DNA of 64,000 bases from Chryseobacterium hagamense (GTDB taxonomy: Bacteria; Bacteroidota; Bacteroidia; Flavobacteriales; Weeksellaceae): NCBI RefSeq assembly GCF_007991455.1, contig NZ_BJYJ01000003.1:1-64000 (forward strand), read 5' to 3'. Below the pieces are notes generated by a model. It saw only the letters and a list, made by a program, of their open reading frames with translations. It searched no databases and was not told the DNA's origin. The position numbers and the translations under genes are program-made. Positions 26,350 to 35,984 of the stretch are shown here, one piece after another (positions within the stretch are counted from its first letter, which is position 1; every line of letters begins with the position of its first letter).

Positions 26350-28677
26350 TTATTTGGTCCAGTTGATTTTGGAATGTTTTACGTCTGAGGAGTTGGTTCC
26401 GATCATGAGGTCGAATTCTCCCTGCTCCCAATCGTATTTCAGATCGCCGTTGTAGAACTTCAGGTTTTCCGGCGTGATGTCGAAGGTCACTTTTCTGGAT
26501 TCGCCTTTTTTCAGCATGACTTTCTGAAAGCCTTTGAGTTCTTTTACCGGTCTGGTGATGCTTCCCACCATATCCCTGATGTACAGCTGCACCACTTCCG
26601 CTCCATCGTAATTTCCGGAGTTGGTCACGGTTATGGAAGCCTGTATGGTCTGGTTTCCTTTCGGATTGGCATTGGAAACGGTCAGGTCTGAGTAATTGAA
26701 TTTCGTATAGCTCAGTCCGTATCCGAACGGGTACAGCGGGGTGTTGCACTCATCCATGTAGTTGGAACGGAAACGCTGGTACTCACATTTTTCAACCAGT
26801 TTTTCATCCAGCGGACGTCCGGTATTTTTGGCGTTGTAATAGATCGGCACCTGCCCTAAACTTCTCGGGAAGGTCATCGGCAGTTTTCCGGAAGGGTTTA
26901 CTTTTCCGAAAAGGACATCGGCGATGGCACTTCCTGCCTCGGATCCCGGGAACCAGGCATTCAGGATGGCATCCGGCGTATCTTTAACATTCGTTAAAGC
27001 CAGCGGACGGCCGGTAAACAATACCATGGCAATCGGCTTTCCGGTCTTTTTCAGTTCGTTCAGCAGGTCTACCTGCGACTGCGGGATCGTAATTTCAGTT
27101 CTGGAAGAGGATTCCCCGCTCATTTCAGCGGATTCACCGATCGCCAGCACGATGACGTCTGCTTTGTTGGCAACGTCTACCGCTTCTTTTAATAAAGCTT
27201 CTTTGGAACGGCTGTCACGGTCGGTTTTTTTACCATGTGCTGCGTAGATGTCTTCGAGTTTTGCATCGTAATCGATGTTGGCGCCTTTAGCAGAAAGGAA
27301 TTTCACATCTTTGCCATAGCTTGCCTGAAGGCCCTGCATCAGGTTTACGGAAATGGCGTGTTTGGTGGCTACACTCCAGGTTCCGGCCATGTTCATCGAG
27401 TTGTTGACCAATGGTCCGATTACCGCTACGGTTCCTGATTTTTTCAGCGGCAACACCTGGTTGTCGTTTTTCATCAGGACCATCGACTGGGCTGCGACGT
27501 TTCTGGCAATATTCCGGTTTTCCATGCTGTAGACTTCTTTTGCTGCCAGCCTGGCATCGCCGTGCTTGTACGGGTTATCGAATAGGCCTAAGTCGTATTT
27601 CGATTCAAGGACTCTTCTGGCGGCCATATCGATTTCGGCCTGGGTTACTTTTCCTTCGGCCAGTGATTTTTTCAGGGTGGTTAAAAAACCTTCGCCTACC
27701 ATATCCATATCGATCCCGGCTTTCAGGGCCAGGGCAGAAACCTGCTGAAGGTCACCCATTCCGTGGTCTACCATCTCGTTGATCCCGGTATAATCGGTTA
27801 CGACGAAACCTTTAAATTTCCACTGGTTTCTCAGCACTTCGGTCTGCAGCCACCGGTTGCCGGTTGCCGGAACGCCGTCCACTTCGTTGAAGGAAGCCAT
27901 TACCGAGGCTACCCCGGCGTCTACTGCTGCTTTGTACGGCGGGAAATATTCGTTGTACATTCTTACGTGGCTCATGTCCACCGTGTTGTAATCCCTTCCG
28001 GCTTCACCTGCACCGTACAGCGCAAAGTGTTTTACACAGGCTAAGATGTTGGTTCCGTTTGCCAGATCTTTCCCCTGGTAACCATATACCATGTTTTTAG
28101 CGATTTCGCTTCCCAGATACGGATCCTCCCCGGAACCTTCGGAAACCCTGCCCCATCTCGGCTCGCGGGAGATGTCCACCATGGGTGAGAATGTCCAGTT
28201 GATGCCGTCGGCCGCCGCTTCTTTTGCCGCTACCCTTGCGGATTGCTGTACCAGGTTCATATCCCAGGAAGCTGCCAGCCCTAAAGGAATGGGAAAGGTG
28301 GTCTCATACCCGTGGATCACGTCCATCCCGAAGATCAATGGGATTTTCAGGCGGCTGTTCTCCACCGCTACTTTCTGTACGGCTTTGATTTTGTCCGCTC
28401 CTTTTATATTGAACAATCCTCCGACTAATCCCTGTTCCACTTTTTTACCGATATCCGAGCTTTTTGCCAGTCCGGTGGTAAAATCTCCTGAGCTTGGCAG
28501 GTTCAGCTGACCTATTTTTTCGTCCAGCGTCATTTTCGCCAGCAGGCTTTCGACAAAGGCTTTCTTTTTTGCCTGGTACTGGGCCGTCTGATAAGCCTGT
28601 ACGGGCTTTGTTACCATTTCCTGCGCCGAAAGCACGGGAGCCAGCGCCAGGGTGGCGATTACAATTAACTTTTTCAT
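26350..28677 (-). CDS. bglX: periplasmic GH3 beta-glucosidase
   Basis: 775 residues with a signal peptide (ends PVLSAQ), the usual BglX length. Domains in order: the GH3 N-terminal barrel (about 45-370), with the nucleophile Asp near residue 295 in GFVVTDYTGINEM; the alpha/beta sandwich domain (about 400-630), with MVLFTGRPLAL and GSEAGSAIADVLFG; and a fibronectin III-like C-terminal domain (NYDGAEVVQLYIRD, VKELKGFQKVMLKKGE). It removes terminal glucose from short beta-glucans. As last gene of a SusC/SusD/GH144 locus it probably degrades the imported oligosaccharides; the GH144 partner suggests beta-1,2-linked sophoro-oligosaccharides, as reported for a Bacteroides GH3 in such a locus. Family firm, linkage inferred. 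Confidence 0.93.
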   Translation of the reverse strand: MKKLIVIATLALAPVLSAQEMVTKPVQAYQTAQYQAKKKAFVESLLAKMTLDEKIGQLNLPSSGDFTTGLAKSSDIGKKVEQGLVGGLFNIKGADKIKAVQKVAVENSRLKIPLIFGMDVIHGYETTFPIPLGLAASWDMNLVQQSARVAAKEAAADGINWTFSPMVDISREPRWGRVSEGSGEDPYLGSEIAKNMVYGYQGKDLANGTNILACVKHFALYGAGEAGRDYNTVDMSHVRMYNEYFPPYKAAVDAGVASVMASFNEVDGVPATGNRWLQTEVLRNQWKFKGFVVTDYTGINEMVDHGMGDLQQVSALALKAGIDMDMVGEGFLTTLKKSLAEGKVTQAEIDMAARRVLESKYDLGLFDNPYKHGDARLAAKEVYSMENRNIARNVAAQSMVLMKNDNQVLPLKKSGTVAVIGPLVNNSMNMAGTWSVATKHAISVNLMQGLQASYGKDVKFLSAKGANIDYDAKLEDIYAAHGKKTDRDSRSKEALLKEAVDVANKADVIVLAIGESAEMSGESSSRTEITIPQSQVDLLNELKKTGKPIAMVLFTGRPLALTNVKDTPDAILNAWFPGSEAGSAIADVLFGKVNPSGKLPMTFPRSLGQVPIYYNAKNTGRPLDEKLVEKCEYQRFRSNYMDECNTPLYPFGYGLSYTKFNYSDLTVSNANPKGNQTIQASITVTNSGNYDGAEVVQLYIRDMVGSITRPVKELKGFQKVMLKKGESRKVTFDITPENLKFYNGDLKYDWEQGEFDLMIGTNSSDVKHSKINWTK

Positions 28678-28845
28678 TACTCTATCTTCTTTAATTATAG
28701 TTTCTTTTTAATTTTTTTTAAACGCTACGTTCACTGAGGTCGGCTAAATTATTTTGAGTATTTTTCGTTCGCAATGGTACTTTGACAAGCTCGGCATAAA
28801 CTATTTACTCAGTAAATGATTGTATGTTTCAGTATTGTATTTTAA

Positions 28846-29553
28846 TTATTTATTTTTTCTTTTAGACAGCATCCACCGGTACAGTTCCGGGTTGGAATAG
28901 GTGGAATCCCAGGAATTGTGGTTGTCGTTCGGGAAGATGGTGAGTTCTGCCCACGGGTTTACCGGATGCAGCTTCTGATAGAAGTTAAAAGCGTTTTCCG
29001 GAAGCACAACGTCATCCATTCCGCCATGGAAAATTTTCATGTTGAGGTCTTTGTACTGATGGATATTGGCGTACATGACGCGGTCGGTCGGAGCACATAC
29101 CGAAACGACGGCGGCAAACATTTCAGGGTGTTCCATCGCCAGTTTCAGGGTTCCCCAGCCTCCCATCGAAAGGCCGGTCAGGTAGATCCTGGAAGCATCT
29201 ACTTTGTACCTGGACTGGATTTCTTTAATAAGGTTATAGATGGTTACCGTATCCCACCAGGTATTTTCCGGGCACTGCGGCGCCAGGATCGCTACCGGTT
29301 CCTTGATCAGGTTTTTGTAGGTGAACGGGCTGTGGGCTTTTACCATTTCCAGGTTATTGCCTCTTTCGCCGGAGCCGTGAAGGAAAATGATCAACGGGAC
29401 ATTTCCTTTGGTATTCTGCGGATAGTCCAGAATATAGGAGATCTTTTCCTGCCTTTTCACTTCTTTATTAAGTTCCGACTTTATTTCCTGGGCTTTGGTG
29501 CTTAATGAAAGGGGCAAAAGCAAGAGCGGCAGATGTTTCAGTTTGATTATCAT
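28846..29553 (-). CDS. secreted alpha/beta hydrolase (esterase/peptidase-like)
   Basis: 235 residues with a signal peptide (ends LSTKAQ). The oxyanion segment IIFLHGSGERGNN and the nucleophile elbow GLSMGGWG are clear; the His is probably in NDNHNSWDSTY near the C-terminus, and the Asp in HGGMDDVVLP. Size and motifs fit the group called predicted peptidase or phospholipase/carboxylesterase, often seen in carbohydrate-degradation loci, where it may remove acyl groups from the polysaccharide. It sits in the same direction between GH144 and GH3 of the PUL, with a hairpin repeat just upstream. Confidence 0.82.
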   Translation of the reverse strand: MIIKLKHLPLLLLPLSLSTKAQEIKSELNKEVKRQEKISYILDYPQNTKGNVPLIIFLHGSGERGNNLEMVKAHSPFTYKNLIKEPVAILAPQCPENTWWDTVTIYNLIKEIQSRYKVDASRIYLTGLSMGGWGTLKLAMEHPEMFAAVVSVCAPTDRVMYANIHQYKDLNMKIFHGGMDDVVLPENAFNFYQKLHPVNPWAELTIFPNDNHNSWDSTYSNPELYRWMLSKRKNK

Positions 29554-29645
29554 TTTATTTCCTGTTTGGGCTGAAGTTATTTTTATTTTGTCTTGGTCTA
29601 CGGACTTCTGTATCCGGGAAAACGTTGATTATTTGCTGTTATTTT

Positions 29646-29725
29646 TAGCCCCGATTGCAGCGGCTACCCCGCAGCGCGCCTGAAAGGTGAGCGAGGAGTA
29701 ATAGCGGAAAGCGGGAAACAGCTTC
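29646..29725 (+). repeat. dispersed hairpin repeat, family AGCCC...AGCT, copy 2
   Basis: Starts TAGCCCCGATTGCAGCGGC and ends AGCGGAAAGCGGG then ACAGCTTC. CCCG pairs with CGGG and AGC with GCT across a bulge. The order of borders and the inner GCGAGGAGTA match copy 1 at 26064. It lies inside the PUL between the GH144 stop and the hydrolase start, where it could act as a processing or stability element for the transcript. Confidence 0.7.
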
Positions 29726-29750
29726 AAATTACTAAAATTTATTTTAACGG

Positions 29751-31139
29751 TTACCTGATGTTGTATTTTTCAGACTTAAAATCCAGCTTTTTCAGTCCCT
29801 GCCGGATTTCCGGAGCATTCATGAAGAGTTTCCAGAGAAATCCGGTCCGGTAATTCTCGATCATCGGGGCAATGGTTCCCTGGTCGATGGCTAAATATCT
29901 TGGCGTCGTCCAGTTGTCATAATGAATGGAATTGGCATCATAAGGCCCTGCCGATCCTATGAATTCAGGTTTTTGGGTATACAGAAATCTCAGGAAGTCC
30001 ATTGATTCTTTCGGGGTGTACGGAAAACTGCTTAAGGCGGCAGTTGGCGTAATTACCCCTCTGTCGTTCTGCGGAAAATGGGCATCGTAGCCGACACCTC
30101 CATCCTGGTTCCTTGAATAACCGGCGGTCAGTCCCCAATAGTCCGGCCCATAGCCTTTCCAGTGTTTCGGGTTTTCAACGCAGTATTTGTAATCGATGAG
30201 CACCTGATTTTTGTTCAGGTCAAAGTAATTTCTGATCAGCTTATCGGAAAGATTGGTCGGATCCAGGCCGATGTAGGAGTAATGGGCCCAGAACAGCGGG
30301 CCGCCGTATTCTTCTGCACCGTTATGCTTAACGTACATCGGAAGTCCGTATTTTTCTTTGTCTGAAAGGTAGGTTCCGTTTCTGGTCCAGCCTTTGTAGT
30401 AGGTTTCGGCGTCAATCGGATAGGTGGGTGATGAAGCGGCCAAAATGTAAGTGATCAGGCATTCGTTGTAGCCCTGCAACGGAAAATTCATTTCCCACTG
30501 GTAATCCGGAGACCAGTGCCAGTAGAGGACTTTCTCCCCGCCTTTGGTGTACCAGTTCCACTGGATGCCTTTCCAGAGTTCGTCGCATTTTTTGGCCAGT
30601 GCTTTTTCTTCGGCATTTCCGTTTTTAAAGTATTCCCGGACCATCAGGATCCCTGAGGTGAGGAATGCGGTTTCCACCAGGTCACCGCCGTTGTCTTTCT
30701 TACCAAAAGGTACGGTTTTTCCGGTCTCGCCGTTGATCCAGTGGGACCAGGCTCCTTTGTGACGGTCTGCTTTTGCCAGGAAATCCATCATGGTGGTCAA
30801 TCGTTTCACTGCTTCTTTGCGCGGCACAAATCCCCGTTCCACCCCTACTAAAACAGTGGCCAGCCCGAATCCTGAACCGCCGGTGGTTACCACATGCTTA
30901 TCGTTATCCGGATAGATGTTGTCTTCATGATACCGCTCCCGGCCAAGCTTTGAGTTCGGTTCTGCGTAGTCCCAGAAGTATTTCAGGGATTCTTTCTGAA
31001 CGAGGTCCATAAGCCGGGCGTCGGTGAGGTTGGCTTTTACAAGTTGGTTTTTGGTGGACTGGGTATTTTGGAGTTGGGTGTTTTTGCAGGAAACACTCAA
31101 TAATGACAGGGTAATGGCTGATAGTATAATCCTTTTCAT
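29751..31139 (-). CDS. GH144-type glucanase lipoprotein (endo-beta-1,2-glucanase candidate)
   Basis: 462 residues. The signal sequence ends in a lipobox, LLSVSC, so it is probably surface- or outer-membrane-anchored. The whole mature part is the glucoamylase-like (alpha/alpha)6 domain: KYFWDYAEPNSKLGRERY, TTGGSGFGLATVLVGVERGF, GWTRNGTYLS, LFWAHYSYIGLDP, GYDAHFPQNDRGVITPTAALSS split over short segments and LRFLYTQKPEFIGSAGPYDA. Characterised members of GH144 cleave beta-1,2-glucan to sophoro-oligosaccharides. The gene follows SusD by 71 bases, across a hairpin, and is followed by the hydrolase and GH3 genes. Older databases call this family glucoamylase; that name is misleading. Confidence 0.85.
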   Translation of the reverse strand: MKRIILSAITLSLLSVSCKNTQLQNTQSTKNQLVKANLTDARLMDLVQKESLKYFWDYAEPNSKLGRERYHEDNIYPDNDKHVVTTGGSGFGLATVLVGVERGFVPRKEAVKRLTTMMDFLAKADRHKGAWSHWINGETGKTVPFGKKDNGGDLVETAFLTSGILMVREYFKNGNAEEKALAKKCDELWKGIQWNWYTKGGEKVLYWHWSPDYQWEMNFPLQGYNECLITYILAASSPTYPIDAETYYKGWTRNGTYLSDKEKYGLPMYVKHNGAEEYGGPLFWAHYSYIGLDPTNLSDKLIRNYFDLNKNQVLIDYKYCVENPKHWKGYGPDYWGLTAGYSRNQDGGVGYDAHFPQNDRGVITPTAALSSFPYTPKESMDFLRFLYTQKPEFIGSAGPYDANSIHYDNWTTPRYLAIDQGTIAPMIENYRTGFLWKLFMNAPEIRQGLKKLDFKSEKYNIR

Positions 31140-31162
31140 GACATCTTTTTTAAACAGAATAC

Positions 31163-31192
31163 TAAAAGAAGAGGAGAACTTTCATTCTCCTC
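31163..31192 (-). terminator. hairpin between susD and the GH144 gene
   Basis: GAGGAGAA / TTCTCCTC, eight-base stem, six-base loop, T-rich on the minus-strand 3' side. It probably lets much SusC/SusD transcript end here, so that the enzymes downstream are made at a lower level. Confidence 0.65.
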
Positions 31193-31210
31193 TCAAGTTT
31201 ATCATAAATA

Positions 31211-32677
31211 TTAGTAGCCTGGGTTTTGGGCAGATAGCCCTCCAGCTTCAGCTATAAAGTCCTGAGGTAAAGGAAATACTTCATGAATTCCCACTTTGAA
31301 AACCTTTCCTCCATCTGCTGCCATAGCAGCCTGCGCCTGACCTGTCCTTATCAGATCAAACCATCTGTCATGCTCAAAAGCAAGCTCAAGCCTCCTCTGT
31401 TTCCAGATGTCGGTTCTTACATCTGCCTGAGAAACCGCCGGTGTATTACCGATGCCGGCTCTCTGTCTCACTTGATTAAGAGACGTAATAGCAGCTGAAG
31501 TTTGTCCCAGTTCGTTCATTGCTTCAGCCTTTATGAGTAATACTTCGGCATATCTTAAATAACGGATATTGACATCTGTAGAAGCCTGATCTCTATAGTT
31601 CGACGAATAAGCCTTGTAATTATAGAACTTATTTTCTGTATTCGGACCAACATAATAGTTGTCATATAAAGTCATGTCTCTGTGTATGATGGTAGCATCT
31701 CTTCTGGTGTCATTTGCAGAATAGGCATCATAAAGACTTTGTGTAGGTGTTGCAAACCCCCAACCCCAGCCGGTAGTTCCTCTTGCACCCTGAACCTGGC
31801 TGTATTGCTGAATTGCCCTTCCGGAAGTCCCGCCGGTTCCATTGATTTCAAATACGGATTCGTCATTGTTTTCACCTGAAATCTTGTAGATATCCTGAAA
31901 AACAGGGGTCAAAGAATATCCTGTCACAAGATTAGTCTGTTCTACAGCCAATTGCCATTTTTTCTGATATAAATAGACTTTGGCAAGTAAAGCATGGGCA
32001 GCTCCTACAGACGCTCTACCTTTATCAGCAGCACCATAAGATGATTTATCAGGAAGCGCGGTTATGGCATCTTTAAGATCCTGTTCAATAAAAGCGTAAA
32101 TTTCTTCCTTGCTTTTTCTGGTTAATGTCATCAATTTATCCGCTTCTACCCCTGTAACAGGAACATGATCAACCAGAGGCACTCCGCCGAAAGATCGTAC
32201 CAAGGTAAAATACATAAACGCTCTAAGAAATTTAGCTTCACCTATTAACCTTTTACGAAGACTCTCATCGGATTTATCCAACTGCGGAAGATATTTTAAA
32301 GCTTGGTTACATCTATTGATTCCCTGGTAGTTTGCTGCAAATAATTCTTTAAAGGAAGGAGTAGCAGGATTAAAATTTAATGCATCCAGCAAATCTTTAT
32401 CTGAACCGGAATCACTTGGGCTGGATCCTTTATCTGCATCATCTGAAACTATTGAGGTCACACCAATCCAGGCAAATGTACTCATGTTCCAATCCAAAAA
32501 CTTAGCATAAATGGAGGTTACCAAATTATTAGCCCCTTCGTTATTATTATATATTTCTCCTAATGCAGATTCAGGAATTTTTTCCGTAGGCTGTACATCA
32601 ATAAATTCATCACTACAACTCTGGTTTACAGCTCCTAAAATTAAAAAGGCGGCTGCTATGATATATTTTTTATTCAT
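31211..32677 (-). CDS. SusD/RagB family glycan-binding lipoprotein
   Basis: 488 residues. Lipobox VNQSC at about residue 20, followed by SDEFIDVQPTEKIPESAL, the typical SusD N-terminus. TPR-like helices (LIGEAKFLRAFMYFTLVRSFGGVPLV, given here in parts, and HALLAKVYLYQKKWQLA) and the C-terminal signature RYAEVLLIKAEAMNELG, RRLELAFEHDRWFDLIRTG are all present. It caps the SusC barrel at the cell surface and binds the glycan. The start lies 5 bases after the susC stop. The ligand is inferred from the GH144 and GH3 genes downstream. Confidence 0.95.
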   Translation of the reverse strand: MNKKYIIAAAFLILGAVNQSCSDEFIDVQPTEKIPESALGEIYNNNEGANNLVTSIYAKFLDWNMSTFAWIGVTSIVSDDADKGSSPSDSGSDKDLLDALNFNPATPSFKELFAANYQGINRCNQALKYLPQLDKSDESLRKRLIGEAKFLRAFMYFTLVRSFGGVPLVDHVPVTGVEADKLMTLTRKSKEEIYAFIEQDLKDAITALPDKSSYGAADKGRASVGAAHALLAKVYLYQKKWQLAVEQTNLVTGYSLTPVFQDIYKISGENNDESVFEINGTGGTSGRAIQQYSQVQGARGTTGWGWGFATPTQSLYDAYSANDTRRDATIIHRDMTLYDNYYVGPNTENKFYNYKAYSSNYRDQASTDVNIRYLRYAEVLLIKAEAMNELGQTSAAITSLNQVRQRAGIGNTPAVSQADVRTDIWKQRRLELAFEHDRWFDLIRTGQAQAAMAADGGKVFKVGIHEVFPLPQDFIAEAGGLSAQNPGY

Positions 32678-32682
32678 TTTTT

Positions 32683-35526
32683 TTAAAAATTAAGATTAAC
32701 ACCAAATACGAAAGATCGTAGGGCAGGATAAGCATCAAGTTCTATCCCTGCACGTTTATAAGGATCTCCTTCTGCAGTAGAATCTGCAGGATTGTATCCT
32801 GAGAGTTCGGAAGAAAATCCTGAATATTTCTGAAATATAACCGGGTTGATAGCACTTACATATATTTTGATTGACTTCATATAATCAACCACATTTTTAA
32901 ATGTATAACCTATTGAAATGTTATTGATTCTGAAATAATCGCCACTTTCAAGATAATAATTCGAAGCAAGCGGAATATTTGAAGGATTCACAGGATTGGT
33001 AGCATTTGTATTCGTAGGCGTCCAGAAATCAGTTGCTACTGATGCTTCGATATTTTCACCTCCATTTCTCTGTGCCTTTTTACCATTATATACACTGAAA
33101 CCAAAAGCTCCGTAACCATTTAAAGCAAAGTCCCAGTTTTTATACGCCATCGAGATATTAACCCCCAATGTGGATTTTGGAATATATGAATCAAAAAACC
33201 GTCTGTCACCACCATCTCTGACTCCATTGCCGTTCAAATCTTTAAATTTTAAATTTCCCTGTGCATCATATCCGTCTGTTTCATACAAATAAAAGCTACC
33301 TAACGCATATCCTACTGAGGAAGCATTAAAGAGCTTCGTATCTATTCCATTTCCCAAATTTCCGCCAACGATCTGAGAAACGGGCTTTGATAAATCAATG
33401 CTGGCGAGTTTATTTTTATTGTAAGAATAATTTGCTCCAACTGAATAGGTAAAATCTTCACCTACTTTATCAGACCAGTTCAAACTTACTTCAGCTCCTC
33501 TGTTGACAACGCTGCCCATATGCGAATAATTTACATCAGCGATACCCGTTGCCAAATAAGGGACAACACCCAGAATAAGGTTATTCGTCTTTCTGTTATA
33601 GACATCAAAACTACCGGTTAATTTGTTGTTTAAAATACCAAAATCCAATCCTACTGAAGTCTCTTCCGTAACTTCCCAGCCTAACTCAGGATCATATCCT
33701 TGATTAACTGTTACTCCATTACTTACTGGTGAGCTACCGAATCCGTAATTATAAGTTGCACCCGCTGAAAGTGGTAAATAATTTAATGGCACCTTTTGAT
33801 TACCTAATTTACCCCAACCTCCTCTTAGTTTAAACAGATCGAAGAAGCCATCTTTCATAAAATTTTCCTGTGATATAATCCATCCCGCTCCAAAAGAAGG
33901 AAATGTTCCCCAACGATTACCTTCAGCAAACTGAGAAGAACCATCTCTTCTTATGGTACCACTTAATAAATAACGATTCATGAATTTATATTGTAACCGC
34001 CCAAAATAAGAGATCGTGGTATTTCTGTTTCCTTTTATGGATTCGATAGCTTTTGTTGAATTATCACTAAATAGATTGCCGTAATAGTCAACTCCGTCAA
34101 GGTTCCAATAATCCTGGGAAACAGGAAGGTTTTTCCTGTTCATAACCAGTGTTTCCACACCATTCATTACAGAAGTTTCCGTACCTGCTACAACCTCAAT
34201 ATCATGCTCACCCACTTTCTTGGAATAGGTAAGATAATTATTAATCAACCAGTTATAATAATTCTGATTTCTATTGGTCAGTCTGGTCACTGGTGAAGTT
34301 GCAGAATATTGGCTTTCTGTCCTCAAAGGGTCACTGTCTAGCCAAAGTGCTTTGGAATTGACAAAATTATAATACTTGTAATTACTGTATTCCCCGCTGA
34401 ATTGTGAAGTAAACTTCAGATCCTTAACGATATCCACATCAAGTTTTAACCCGCCTTGAAGCAGGAAATTCTTTCCTTTCTGATCATCATATGCCAGTTG
34501 CATTACAGGATTTGCTACGTCATTGAATCTACCACCGGCATAGCTTATATTTCCATTGGTATCATAAATGGGTTGTCCGTATTTTCCATTCGGATAATAT
34601 ACCGGAACAAGAGGTGACTGTTTGTATGCATTTGTAAATGCACCATATGATTTTGGAGTATCATTAGTAAATGTTGCACTTAAAGTTTGAGATAATCTAA
34701 TGCCTTTAGATATTTTAAACTCATTATTTGTTCTGACCGTCGTTCTGTTATAATCAGTACCTTTAAGAATGGACTGTTCATCATAATTCCCTAAGCTGAA
34801 AAAATACTTGATGGCCTCTGAAGATCCGGAAATGGATAAATTATGCTGATTGTAGATGCCTGTTCTTGTAATTTCTTTAAACCAATCGGTATCATAAGGC
34901 TGATCAGGATTTAAATATTTACTGGTTTTGCCGGCGTTGTTATATGTGACAAATTCGGAAGCATTGGCCATTTTAACTGTCTTCAATGGGTTTCTGATCC
35001 CGATAAGTCCATCATAAGAAACGTTTAATCTCCCTTTGCCGGATTTCGTAGTAATGATAATAACCCCATTTGCTCCTCTATTCCCATAGATAGCCAGCGC
35101 CGAAGCATCTTTAAGGATGTCATAAGTCAAAATATCATTTGAATTGATATTATTTATATTAGTGGCATAGATACCATCTACTACATAAAGAGGTGTTCTA
35201 CCTCCCAAAACAGTCCCAAGACCCCTTATCGTAACTGTAGGCGTAGAACCCGGTGCATCCGATGCTGTCACCTGTACCCCTGCCGCTTTTCCCTGAATAG
35301 CCTGCGACGCATTGAGAACTTTGGTTCTGGTTACTTCTTCCGCATTAATAGAACTGATAGATGTAGTATTATCTACTTTCTTCCGGCTTCCATACCCAAT
35401 CATCACCACCTCCTCAATCTTCTGCTCCTTTGCAACAGTATCTCTCGGTGTTGTTTGTGCATTCACGTTCATCCCGAAATAGAGTACGGCGATGAGGCAT
35501 GAATACTTTAAATCACGTTGTTTCAT
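32683..35526 (-). CDS. SusC/RagA family TonB-dependent transporter
   Basis: 947 residues. Signal peptide (ends MNVNAQ), then directly the TonB-box-like IEEVVMIGYGSRKK at about 37-50 and the plug domain with QAIQGKAAGVQVT, PTVTIRGLGTV, TPLYVVDGIY and GANGVIIITTKSG. The outer-membrane beta barrel follows and ends in a C-terminal aromatic strand, FVFGVNLNF. The N-terminal carboxypeptidase-D-like domain common in long SusC proteins is absent. It imports oligosaccharides with TonB energy, in complex with the SusD encoded 5 bases downstream. First gene of the PUL; no sensor or sigma/anti-sigma gene is next to it. Confidence 0.95.
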   Translation of the reverse strand: MKQRDLKYSCLIAVLYFGMNVNAQTTPRDTVAKEQKIEEVVMIGYGSRKKVDNTTSISSINAEEVTRTKVLNASQAIQGKAAGVQVTASDAPGSTPTVTIRGLGTVLGGRTPLYVVDGIYATNINNINSNDILTYDILKDASALAIYGNRGANGVIIITTKSGKGRLNVSYDGLIGIRNPLKTVKMANASEFVTYNNAGKTSKYLNPDQPYDTDWFKEITRTGIYNQHNLSISGSSEAIKYFFSLGNYDEQSILKGTDYNRTTVRTNNEFKISKGIRLSQTLSATFTNDTPKSYGAFTNAYKQSPLVPVYYPNGKYGQPIYDTNGNISYAGGRFNDVANPVMQLAYDDQKGKNFLLQGGLKLDVDIVKDLKFTSQFSGEYSNYKYYNFVNSKALWLDSDPLRTESQYSATSPVTRLTNRNQNYYNWLINNYLTYSKKVGEHDIEVVAGTETSVMNGVETLVMNRKNLPVSQDYWNLDGVDYYGNLFSDNSTKAIESIKGNRNTTISYFGRLQYKFMNRYLLSGTIRRDGSSQFAEGNRWGTFPSFGAGWIISQENFMKDGFFDLFKLRGGWGKLGNQKVPLNYLPLSAGATYNYGFGSSPVSNGVTVNQGYDPELGWEVTEETSVGLDFGILNNKLTGSFDVYNRKTNNLILGVVPYLATGIADVNYSHMGSVVNRGAEVSLNWSDKVGEDFTYSVGANYSYNKNKLASIDLSKPVSQIVGGNLGNGIDTKLFNASSVGYALGSFYLYETDGYDAQGNLKFKDLNGNGVRDGGDRRFFDSYIPKSTLGVNISMAYKNWDFALNGYGAFGFSVYNGKKAQRNGGENIEASVATDFWTPTNTNATNPVNPSNIPLASNYYLESGDYFRINNISIGYTFKNVVDYMKSIKIYVSAINPVIFQKYSGFSSELSGYNPADSTAEGDPYKRAGIELDAYPALRSFVFGVNLNF

Positions 35527-35984
35527 ATAGTTTAATTTATTCGTACAATCAAAATTTTATGAAAAGGAGTTGCCCTTTTCATATCTTTCCGAGACCATTC
35601 TGCGTGTTCTCAAAAAAAGACATTAGCCAAAATTATAAAAATATATTTAACAATGTTAATTTTACTTAATTTATTTACCACCCTGTTAAAAGCAGCATTT
35701 TTATCAAATCTTAACCAAATTGACTTATCATTAAAAATTTATTCATAACACTTAACTTTTATTATAATATTTTAAATCTATCCTTCTATATTTCTTATAA
35801 AAATTTATTTATTTTTGACAGATTTTACGCATTAAAAAAACAAGTTTCATCAATTTTTTTAACATTTTTAATCACTTATTATTAAATAAGTCCACTTTAT
35901 CAAAATAATAAAATTTGTTAAACTCATCCCGCTACCCTAAATTTGGTTCATTATTTGAAATCAGATAACGATTAATCACTAACA
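35527..35984. other. AT-rich divergent intergenic region upstream of susC
   Basis: About 458 very AT-rich bases between susC (minus) and the DUF4197 gene (plus). No gene, repeat or exact TAnnTTTG box for either gene is seen. The long space suggests the PUL regulatory region lies here, but I can point to no operator. Confidence 0.4.

Noticed and set aside
26243..26749. Minus-strand open frame of 168 codons overlapping the end of GH3 and its terminator
   Set aside because: Runs through the GH3 coding frame in another frame; rich in Arg, Gln and His, typical for an out-of-frame shadow.
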